Assembly: GCA_046299435.1 (NCBI GenBank)
Contig: JBKBIC010000219.1
Span: 1 to 7,763 of the forward strand
Reading direction: 5' to 3'
From: M3007 sp046299435
Lineage (GTDB): Bacteria > Bacteroidota > Bacteroidia > Chitinophagales > Saprospiraceae
Length of the DNA: 7,763 bases
The notes under the pieces are model-generated. The model was given only the letters and a program-made list of their open reading frames with translations, did not search any database and was not told where the DNA came from. A program made the position numbers and the translations under genes. Below, piece by piece: positions 1 to 5,244 of the stretch; position 1 is the stretch's first letter, and each line of letters begins with the position of its first letter.

Positions 1-4
1 TTTT

Positions 5-41
5 TTGGGGGCGTCTTTCTCACATCCGAAAGCGGCCCCAA
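5..41. other. Stem-loop downstream of glmM
   Basis: Positions 5-10 (TTGGGG) pair with 36-41 (CCCCAA), and inside this CTTTC at 15-19 pairs with GAAAG at 28-32, leaving an 8-base loop. It begins 4 bases beyond the glmM stop codon. On the minus strand, the direction glmM is read, the hairpin is followed by A residues instead of T residues, so it is not a canonical intrinsic terminator. It could still be a 3'-end structure protecting the glmM mRNA. The base pairing is seen directly; any role is inference. Confidence 0.35.
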
Positions 42-44
42 CGC

Positions 45-1421
45 TCACCTCAACTCTTGAATGTCGGCGATGATTTTCTTTGCCAGATTTTGGGCGATCA
101 CCTCCGAATTGCTTTCGGAATAGACCCGGATAATCGGCTCGGTGTTCGAAGGCCGCAAATGAACCCAACCGCTCTCGAAGTCAATTTTCAGTCCGTCCTC
201 CGTGTTGATTTGCTCATTTTTATATTTCTCTTTCAATGCCGCGAATATCTTGTCAAGATTGATGTCGGGCGTGCGGTCTATTTTGGTCTTTGCCATTTTG
301 TATTCGGGATAAGTGCGGCGCAGCGCGGAGATAGACTTGCCGGAATTGGCCAACAAGGACAAGAACAGCGCGATGCCCACCAGCGCGTCGCGGCCATAGT
401 GCAAATCGGGCAGGATGATGCCGCCGTTGCCCTCGCCACCAATGACCGCACCGACGGCCTTCATCTTTTCCACGACGTTCACCTCGCCGACCGCTGCCGC
501 GAAATATTGGCCGCCGTGCTTCACGGTCACGTCGCGCAAGGCCCGCGTGGACGACAGGTTCGAGACCGTGTTGCCGGGCTTTTTGGACAAAATGTAATCG
601 GCCACCGCCACCAGGGTGTATTCCTCGCCGAACATCTCGCCGTCCTCGCACATGAACACAAGCCTGTCCACGTCCGGGTCAACGGCGATGCCCAAGTGGG
701 CTTTCCGCAGTTTGACCTCGGTGGCGAGCTGGTGCAGGTGCTCTTTGAGTGGCTCCGGGTTGTGGGCAAATTGTCCGGTGATGTCGCCGTTGATGACCAC
801 CACTTCGCAGCCAAGTGCTTCGAGCAGCGGCGGCACAGCCAGCGCACCGGTCGAGTTGACGGCATCCAGCACGATGCGGTATTTCTTGGCCCGCACGGCC
901 TCCGCGTCGGTCAGCGGCAGCGCGAGGATTTGTTGGATGTGCTTATTTATATAGGTGTCGTCCGTGCGGTAGCCGCCGAGCTTGTCCACCGGAGCGTATT
1001 CGATGCCGCCCGTGTCGGCCAGTTCGAGCACCTCCGCGCCGTCGGCGGCAGAGATGAACTCGCCTTTGTGGTTGAGGAGTTTCAAGGCGTTCCACTCGCG
1101 GGGGTTGTGGCTGGCGGTGAGGATGATGCCGCCGCCTGCGTTTTCGAGCGGCACGGCGATTTCGACGGTGGGCGTGGTGCTCAGGCCGAGGTCAACGACC
1201 GTGATGCCGACGCTGCGCAACGTGTTGACAACCAATGCACTAACGATTTCGCCAGAGATGCGCCCGTCGCGCCCGATGACGATTTTGGGGTTGCCCGTTT
1301 TGCTCACGACCCATTGGCCGAAGGCGGCGGTGCAGGCCACGATGTCTTGCGGGGTCAGGTTTTCACCTGCTTTTCCGCCAATCGTGCCGCGGAAACCAGA
1401 GATGGATTTGATGAAAGGCAA
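45..1421 (-). CDS. glmM: Phosphoglucosamine mutase (GlmM-type phosphohexomutase)
   Basis: A cytoplasmic alpha-D-phosphohexomutase of 458 residues, close to the usual 445-460. It most likely converts glucosamine-6-phosphate to glucosamine-1-phosphate on the way to UDP-GlcNAc for peptidoglycan and surface glycans. All four family signatures are present: the catalytic phosphoserine loop TASHNP (Ser104), the Mg-binding loop DPDVDR (Asp248, Asp250, Asp252), the sugar-binding loop GEGNGG (329-334), and the C-terminal phosphate-binding loop RPSNTEP (423-429). The N-terminus KSISGFRGTIGG is typical. GEGNGG resembles the archaeal/Bacteroidota-type GlmM, so phosphoglucomutase or phosphomannomutase activity cannot be excluded. 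The start is TTG: an in-frame TGA lies two codons upstream, no ATG is available, and the first residues align with family starts. It lies 123 bases after the phosphatase gene and probably has its own promoter. Confidence 0.88.
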   Translation of the reverse strand: MPFIKSISGFRGTIGGKAGENLTPQDIVACTAAFGQWVVSKTGNPKIVIGRDGRISGEIVSALVVNTLRSVGITVVDLGLSTTPTVEIAVPLENAGGGIILTASHNPREWNALKLLNHKGEFISAADGAEVLELADTGGIEYAPVDKLGGYRTDDTYINKHIQQILALPLTDAEAVRAKKYRIVLDAVNSTGALAVPPLLEALGCEVVVINGDITGQFAHNPEPLKEHLHQLATEVKLRKAHLGIAVDPDVDRLVFMCEDGEMFGEEYTLVAVADYILSKKPGNTVSNLSSTRALRDVTVKHGGQYFAAAVGEVNVVEKMKAVGAVIGGEGNGGIILPDLHYGRDALVGIALFLSLLANSGKSISALRRTYPEYKMAKTKIDRTPDINLDKIFAALKEKYKNEQINTEDGLKIDFESGWVHLRPSNTEPIIRVYSESNSEVIAQNLAKKIIADIQELR

Positions 1422-1470
1422 GGCTCAGTAATGATGAATTAGGATTGACAAACTGGATTTTTTCGGGCGG

Positions 1471-1478
1471 CGAAGGTA
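1471..1478 (-). promoter_or_regulatory. Candidate Bacteroidota -7 element before glmM
   Basis: The minus strand reads TACCTTCG followed by CCGCCC, one base off the consensus TAnnTTTG. It would put the transcription start about 46 bases before the TTG codon. The same octamer precedes the glycosyltransferase gene. No convincing -33 TTTG is seen, so this rests on the -7 match, the position and the resemblance to other sites in the window. Confidence 0.4.
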
Positions 1479-1489
1479 AGGCGGGCACC

Positions 1490-1509
1490 GCTCGAATTAA
1501 CGTTCGAGC
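1490..1509. repeat. Perfect 7-bp inverted repeat upstream of the glmM promoter
   Basis: GCTCGAA (1490-1496) and TTCGAGC (1503-1509) are perfectly complementary around a 6-base loop. The repeat sits between the phosphatase stop and the candidate glmM promoter. No T-run follows on either strand, so it is not a normal intrinsic terminator. It could be a protein-binding operator or the 3' end of the lolD-phosphatase mRNA. The repeat is seen; the function is unknown. Confidence 0.45.
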
Positions 1510-1544
1510 AATATTTGCCCGTGTTAAAACTTTGACAGCAAACC

Positions 1545-2666
1545 TCAATTTGAACCGAAGCCGAGCGCGGCGAGCATCTTGGTGTGCAGGGCCGTGTTCT
1601 GGTAAATGCCTGAAAAAATCTCCGCCTGCGGGCCAAAAGCGTACACCGGGACGAGCGCGGCGGTGTGCAGTTTGGAACCGAACGTGGCGCGGAAGTCGCG
1701 TTTGCCGGTGCCTTTGTTCAGCGAGAGCGCGCCGCACTCGTGGTCGCCAGTGACGAGGACGAGCGTTTCGCCGTCGGCAGCCGCAAATTCGAGGGCTTGA
1801 TTGATGGTCTTGTCAAAATCGAGCATCTCGGCTTTGAGCCAGTTGCGGTCGTTGGCGTGGCAGGCCCAGTCAATCTGGCTGCCCTCCACGACCATGAAAA
1901 AGCCCGTTTTGCTGCGTTTTTTCAGGTATTCGGCTGCGACGCGGGTGGCTTTGGGCAAATACGTCCGCCCGGCGGAGGCCGTACCCGGCTCGTTTTGGGC
2001 CGTGAAAAGCATGAACGGCGCGGAGCCGTCGAGCGGCAGCCGGTTGAATCTCGTCCCGGAGCGCACGACGTATTTTTTCAATTTCAGGGAATCTTCGAGG
2101 TTGCACAGGTCGAGGCGGTCGTTGAAATACGCCTCTCCCCCACCGATGAAACAGTCGAGCGGGGTTTTCAGGAAATCCAGCGCGATGTCATCGGTGAAGG
2201 CTCGGATTTCGCGGTGCGCGATGAAACTGGCGGGCGTGGCGTGCGTGGCCGAGCAAGTCACGACCATGCCTGTCGCCCAGCCGCGCTCGTCCAAATCTTC
2301 CAGAATCGTGCGGCAGGGTTGGCCGTCGGCGGTCATGCCGATGGTGCTGTTGGTGGTCTTTTTCCCGCAGGAAAATGCCGTCGCGCCAGCGGCTGAATCG
2401 GTCACGAGGTCGTCGTGCGAATGGGATTTGTGGAAGCCGACGACCGGGAATTTTTCAAAACTCGACTGCTGCTTGGCCCAATAAACGCCCGCGCTGGCCT
2501 GCGCCAACGCCATGCCGTCGCCGATGAGCAGGATGATGTTCTTGGGCCTGTCGGCCATCGGCGCGGGCGGCAACGTGGCGTTTTTTTGCCGCGAACACGC
2601 GGGCGCAAGGCCGAGAAAACAGGCAAGAGCGAGCAGCGAAATCCAGTGCTTCATCGTTCGGGTCAT
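1545..2666 (-). CDS. Alkaline phosphatase family protein, exported (probable lipoprotein)
   Basis: A 373-residue metal-dependent phosphomonoesterase of the PhoA family, shorter than E. coli PhoA (471). It would release phosphate from monoesters outside the cytoplasm. After a basic N-terminus, residues 9-21 form a hydrophobic signal segment ending in LAPAC (Cys24), a loose lipobox. Catalytic motifs in order: metal ligand Asp50 in LLIGDGM, nucleophile Ser91 with Asp90 in VTDSAAGAT, THATP (141-145), Glu261, Asp266 and His270 in VEGSQIDWACH, Asp308-His309 in TGDHE, and His334. All expected metal and nucleophile residues are present, so it should be active. The chosen ATG overlaps the upstream LolD stop as ATGA, suggesting translational coupling. 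Other starts are an ATG at 2654, directly at the signal peptide, and one at 2702, which would add 12 mostly polar residues. Anchoring as a lipoprotein is less certain than export. Confidence 0.9.
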   Translation of the reverse strand: MTRTMKHWISLLALACFLGLAPACSRQKNATLPPAPMADRPKNIILLIGDGMALAQASAGVYWAKQQSSFEKFPVVGFHKSHSHDDLVTDSAAGATAFSCGKKTTNSTIGMTADGQPCRTILEDLDERGWATGMVVTCSATHATPASFIAHREIRAFTDDIALDFLKTPLDCFIGGGEAYFNDRLDLCNLEDSLKLKKYVVRSGTRFNRLPLDGSAPFMLFTAQNEPGTASAGRTYLPKATRVAAEYLKKRSKTGFFMVVEGSQIDWACHANDRNWLKAEMLDFDKTINQALEFAAADGETLVLVTGDHECGALSLNKGTGKRDFRATFGSKLHTAALVPVYAFGPQAEIFSGIYQNTALHTKMLAALGFGSN

Positions 2667-3322
2667 TGGCCGACGAGGGTTCCGTCCTGCATTTCGAGGC
2701 ATCGGTCGGAGAGTTCGGCGAGTTCTTGGTTGTGCGTGACGATGACGAAAGTTTGCCCGTAATCTTCGCGCAAACGCTTGATTAACAGGTGCATATCGCG
2801 GGAGGAGGCTGTGTCGAGGTTGCCCGTCGGTTCGTCGGCGAAGATGATGTCGGGGCGGTTGATGAGTGCCCGTGCGACGGCCACGCGCTGCTGCTCGCCG
2901 CCTGAAAGTTCGGTTGGTTTGTGGGTCAGGCGGTGCGCCATGCCGAGGTATTCGAGCAGTTCGGCGGCGCGTTTTTTCACATCGGCCACGGGCGTTTTTT
3001 GGATAAAACCGGGGATGCAGACATTTTCGAGGGCCGTGAATTCGGGCAGCAAGTGATGAAATTGGAACACGAACCCGATGTGGCGGTTCCGAAAATCGGC
3101 CAACTGACGGGCAGGAAGGCGGCTGACTTGGGTGTCGTTGATGGTCAATTCGCCGGCATCCGTGCCGTCCAACGTGCCCAAGATGTGGAGCAAGGTGCTC
3201 TTGCCCGCCCCGGACTTGCCGACGATGCTGACGATTTCGCCGCGCCCGATTTCGAGGTTCACACCTTTCAGGATGGGCAGCTGGCCGAACGATTTTTGGA
3301 TATTTTTTGCTTTCAGAACCAT
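2663..3322 (-). CDS. lolD: LolD-type ABC transporter ATP-binding protein
   Basis: A 219-residue cytoplasmic ABC ATPase. Motifs in order: Walker A GKSGAGKST (35-43), Q-loop Gln87, signature LSGGEQQ (139-145), Walker B IIFADE (159-164), D-loop NLD (168-170) and switch His197. The segment GFVFQFHHLLPEFTALENV (83-101) is characteristic of the LolD/MacB branch and favours LolD, which powers release of lipoproteins from the inner membrane with LolC/E-type permeases. No permease gene is in the window, so the partner must be elsewhere; MacB-like or FtsE-like roles are less likely alternatives. I chose the ATG giving MVLKAKNI because homologues start there. In-frame starts at 3352 (ATG) and 3370 (TTG) would add 10 or 16 unconserved residues. 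Its stop overlaps the phosphatase start by 4 bases. No Shine-Dalgarno sequence is seen. Confidence 0.87.
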   Translation of the reverse strand: MVLKAKNIQKSFGQLPILKGVNLEIGRGEIVSIVGKSGAGKSTLLHILGTLDGTDAGELTINDTQVSRLPARQLADFRNRHIGFVFQFHHLLPEFTALENVCIPGFIQKTPVADVKKRAAELLEYLGMAHRLTHKPTELSGGEQQRVAVARALINRPDIIFADEPTGNLDTASSRDMHLLIKRLREDYGQTFVIVTHNQELAELSDRCLEMQDGTLVGQ

Positions 3323-3549
3323 GCGGAAGGGGAACGATGAATTATGGCCCATGCGCGACGAACCTTTCAACGCATTGATTTTCAGTTGATTGGCGCAGTA
3401 TCGTGCAGTTCGTTTTTTATATCGTTCGGGACTGCAAAGTTTCTAAAAAATATCCGCCCCGAAAACAAAGCCCCGGAAGACTTGCCAAACCAACACCTGC
3501 TGCTGCGGTTGCGAAAACCTTTAGGTGCGAATCACCGAGGCATTCAAAG

Positions 3550-3557
3550 TACCTTCG
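3550..3557 (+). promoter_or_regulatory. Candidate -7 element before the glycosyltransferase
   Basis: TACCTTCG followed by CGCCGC matches TAnnTTTG at all but one base, and is identical to the octamer before glmM. It predicts a transcript starting about 24 bases before the ATG. A TTTG -33 box at the usual spacing is not evident. It lies in the 262-base divergent region (3323-3584), where I see no convincing promoter for lolD: the best minus-strand candidate, AAACTTTGC near 3433-3441, is weaker. Confidence 0.45.
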
Positions 3558-3584
3558 CGCCGCTACCGCCATTTTTAATCGGTT

Positions 3585-4808
3585 ATGAAGATTTTACAAC
3601 TCTGCAAAAAATTCCCGTACCCGTTGAAGGACGGGGAGAGCATTGCCATCACCTACCTCGCCAAAGCGTTTGCCGAGTTGGGCCACGACGTGACGCTGCT
3701 GGCGATGAACACCCGCAAACACTGGTTTGATGTGGCCGGCTCGCCGCAAGCACTCGGTCATTATGCCGACATCCACACCGTCGAGATTGACAATCGCATC
3801 AAGCCGACGGACGCGCTGCGCAACCTTTTTTCCGAAAAATCCTACCATATCGAACGGTTCATTGACCCCGTTTTTGAGCAAAAACTGATTGAAATCCTGC
3901 GGAATGACTGGTTTGATGTGGTGCAACTCGAAACGCTTTACCTCGCGCCGTACATCCCCGTCATCCGAAAACATTCCTCCGCGCTCGTGGCCATGCGGGC
4001 GCACAACGTGGAACACGAGATATGGGAGCGCATCGCCACAAACGGCAACTGGCTGAAACAGTGGTACTTGCAGCGCATCACCCCCCGGCTGCGGGCGTTC
4101 GAGGTGGCGCAACTGAATAAATATGACTTGCTCATCGGCATCACAGAACGCGACGTGGCGCACTTCCGCCGCCTCGGCCTGAAAAAGCCTGCTGTCGTCA
4201 CACCAATTGGGCTTGATTGCCGGGATTACCTGGCCGATGACGCGAGTTTCAGGCAACCCTTGAGCCTGTCCTTCATCGGCTCGCTGGACTGGATGCCAAA
4301 CGTGGAAGGGCTGCGGTGGTTTTTGAACGAAGTCTGGCAGCCGCTTTTGTCCAAGAAATTCCCGGAACTGACACTGCACATAGCCGGGCGCAACACGCCG
4401 GGCTGGCTGCGGCGGCTTTCGATGCCCAATGTGAAAGTGCATGGCGAAGTACCCGATGCAGCGCAATTCATTAATAATCATCCGGTTATGATTGTCCCGC
4501 TGCTTTCGGGAAGTGGGATGCGGGCGAAGATTTTGGAAGGCATGGCACTTGGCAAAGTCGTGCTTTCGACACGCATGGGCATGGAGGGCATCGAAGCACG
4601 GGACAAAAAAGAGGCCCTGCTCGCCGACACGCCGGGGGATTTCGTCCGCGCCATCGAGTGGTGCCAAGCCAACCCAGACGGCCTGCTGCAACTCGGGCAA
4701 CGGGCGCAAGTGTTCTGTGTGAAAAACTTCGACAACCTCGAAGTGGCCCGACACTTAACCGAAACTTATCGCAGGCTGATGCCAGAACGCTCGGTCGCCG
4801 CACCCTGA
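3585..4808 (+). CDS. GT-B fold glycosyltransferase (GT4-like)
   Basis: A 407-residue glycosyltransferase with no signal peptide or membrane helix, expected to act at the cytoplasmic face of the membrane. The N-terminal acceptor domain opens with KILQLCKKFPYPLKDGE and continues with AKAFAELGHDVTLLA (26-40), the usual first Rossmann-like unit. The C-terminal nucleotide-sugar domain starts near 225 with SLSFIGSLDWMPNVEG, continues with LHIAGRN (264-270), and carries GSGMRAKILEGMALGKVVLST (309-329). In that motif Lys315 and Glu318 match the GT4 donor site, while the first Glu of the classic E-x7-E pair is replaced by Gly310, as in the GSGxRxKxLE subgroup. Sugar and acceptor cannot be read from sequence; cell-surface polysaccharide or glycolipid synthesis is most likely. 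It stands alone, divergent from lolD, and is not in a glycan cluster within the window. No clear terminator follows. Confidence 0.87.
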   Translation: MKILQLCKKFPYPLKDGESIAITYLAKAFAELGHDVTLLAMNTRKHWFDVAGSPQALGHYADIHTVEIDNRIKPTDALRNLFSEKSYHIERFIDPVFEQKLIEILRNDWFDVVQLETLYLAPYIPVIRKHSSALVAMRAHNVEHEIWERIATNGNWLKQWYLQRITPRLRAFEVAQLNKYDLLIGITERDVAHFRRLGLKKPAVVTPIGLDCRDYLADDASFRQPLSLSFIGSLDWMPNVEGLRWFLNEVWQPLLSKKFPELTLHIAGRNTPGWLRRLSMPNVKVHGEVPDAAQFINNHPVMIVPLLSGSGMRAKILEGMALGKVVLSTRMGMEGIEARDKKEALLADTPGDFVRAIEWCQANPDGLLQLGQRAQVFCVKNFDNLEVARHLTETYRRLMPERSVAAP

Positions 4809-4858
4809 CCAAGCGCAGAAGTTCAATTTTGAGTGTTTGGGAATTTTTTTCGCGCTCG

Positions 4859-4891
4859 TTTGTTGATATGAAAAAGCGGCTCTTACATTTG
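4859..4891 (+). promoter_or_regulatory. Promoter of the tRNA-Ser/tRNA-Pro unit
   Basis: TTTG at 4859-4862 and TACATTTG at 4884-4891, separated by 21 bases, match the Bacteroidota -33 and -7 consensus (TTTG and TAnnTTTG). A second TTG at 4863-4865 gives an 18-base spacing. Transcription would start near 4895, about 8 bases before the mature tRNA-Ser 5' end. It is the best promoter in the window. Confidence 0.75.
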
Positions 4892-4901
4892 CCGCCGCTT
4901 T
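4873..4901. repeat. Inverted repeat enclosing the tRNA promoter -7 box
   Basis: AAAGCGGC (4873-4880) and GCCGCTTT (4894-4901) form a perfect 8-bp inverted repeat around a 13-base spacer, and the spacer contains TACATTTG. Only three T residues follow, so it would be a weak terminator for the upstream glycosyltransferase. It could equally be an operator overlapping the promoter. The symmetry is seen; the role is inferred. Confidence 0.5.
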
Positions 4902-4902
4902 C

Positions 4903-4995
4903 GGAGAGTTGGGTGAGTGGCTGAAACCACCGGTTTGCTAAACCGACGTACGCTTTTTAGGTGTACCGCGGGTTCGAATCCCGCACTCTCCGCCA
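4903..4995 (+). tRNA. trnS-GCU: tRNA-Ser (anticodon GCU)
   Basis: A complete class II tRNA that reads AGC and AGU codons. The acceptor stem is GGAGAGT (4903-4909) with ACTCTCC (4985-4991), followed by discriminator G4992 and an encoded CCA (4993-4995). The D stem is GGT/ACC around an 11-base loop. The anticodon loop TTGCTAA has GCT at 4937-4939. The long variable arm (4947-4967) folds as GTACGC with GTGTAC, and the T arm is GCGGG-TTCGAAT-CCCGC. The long variable arm and discriminator G fit serine identity. The first anticodon-stem pair (C4930 with A4946, positions 27-43) is mismatched. It starts about 8 bases after the predicted transcription start. Confidence 0.97.
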
Positions 4996-4999
4996 GTTT

Positions 5000-5075
5000 C
5001 AGGGATGAGGAATGAGGGATGAGGAATGTTTGCCGACATTCGTTCCTCGCCGTCTCGACCTCATCCCTGTTTTTT
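5000..5075 (+). other. Long hairpin with T-run between the two tRNAs
   Basis: CAGGGATGAGG (5000-5010) pairs perfectly with CCTCATCCCTG (5059-5069) over 11 bp, and six T residues (5070-5075) follow. Inside, GAGGAATG (5021-5028) can form a second, bulged stem with 5037-5048. By sequence this resembles an intrinsic terminator, but the T-run ends directly at the first base of tRNA-Pro, which has no visible promoter of its own. A processing structure or partial terminator is therefore as likely as a full terminator. Confidence 0.55.
5001..5028 (+). repeat. Perfect 14-bp tandem repeat, two copies
   Basis: AGGGATGAGGAATG occurs twice head to tail (5001-5014 and 5015-5028) without mismatch. Either copy of AGGGATGAGG can pair with CCTCATCCCT at 5059-5068, so the inter-tRNA RNA has two competing folds. 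It probably arose by slippage or recent duplication. Confidence 0.85.
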
Positions 5076-5149
5076 CGGGGTTTAGCGCAGTCCGGTAGCG
5101 CGCCTGCTTTGGGAGCAGGAAGCCGCAGGTTCGAATCCTGCAACCCCGA
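5076..5149 (+). tRNA. trnP-UGG: tRNA-Pro (anticodon UGG)
   Basis: A 74-base cloverleaf. The acceptor stem is CGGGGTT (5076-5082) with AACCCCG (5142-5148) and discriminator A5149. The anticodon stem CCTGC/GCAGG encloses the loop TTTGGGA with TGG at 5110-5112. The T arm is GCAGG-TTCGAAT-CCTGC (5125-5141). CCA is not encoded (the next bases are CAC), so it must be added by the tRNA nucleotidyltransferase, unlike the neighbouring tRNA-Ser. U34 should let it read all or most CCN codons. It lies 80 bases after tRNA-Ser and is presumably transcribed with it. Confidence 0.97.
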
Positions 5150-5152
5150 CAC

Positions 5153-5198
5153 AAAAGCCTGATTGTCAATCATTCGTGATGACTGTCAGGCTTTTTTT
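5153..5198 (+). terminator. Strong intrinsic terminator after tRNA-Pro
   Basis: AAAAGCCTGA (5153-5162) pairs with TCAGGCTTTT (5186-5195) over 10 bp. The inner part continues with GTC/GAC and ATCA/TGAT and closes on a TTCG tetraloop (5173-5176), an unusually stable cap. A run of seven T (5192-5198) ends it. It starts 4 bases after tRNA-Pro and separates the tRNA unit from the carboxyltransferase gene. Confidence 0.88.
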
Positions 5199-5203
5199 AT
5201 GTC

Positions 5204-5211
5204 TATCTTGC
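5204..5211 (+). promoter_or_regulatory. Weak candidate -7 element before the carboxyltransferase
   Basis: TATCTTGC followed by CCGCC resembles TAnnTTTGC with one T missing. It is placed just after the tRNA terminator and about 35 bases before the ATG, where a promoter is needed. No -33 box is seen. The call depends mainly on position and on similarity to the other sites in the window. Confidence 0.3.
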
Positions 5212-5244
5212 CCGCCAATTTCACACCTGCCAAATTCAGCATTC

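Noticed and set aside
57..1442. A 461-codon open frame on the plus strand, antisense to glmM
   Set aside because: It mirrors the codon pattern of glmM, has a low-complexity composition rich in V, D, H, Q and R, and shows no recognisable motif. glmM on the other strand has all its catalytic motifs.
3594..4754. A 386-codon open frame antisense to the glycosyltransferase
   Set aside because: It shows no family motif and an unnatural composition rich in His, Arg, Val and Pro. It is explained as a shadow of the GC-biased coding strand.
4845..4850. A T-run after the glycosyltransferase as its terminator
   Set aside because: No stable GC-rich stem precedes it; only a few weak A/T pairs can form.
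4868..4924. A tiny frame starting ATGAAAAAG that runs into tRNA-Ser
   Set aside because: It crosses the tRNA promoter and mature tRNA sequence, and ends inside the D arm.
5176..5244. An N-terminal extension of the carboxyltransferase starting from GTG 5176
   Set aside because: The GTG is inside the tRNA terminator loop, and the added residues would be translated from terminator and promoter sequence.
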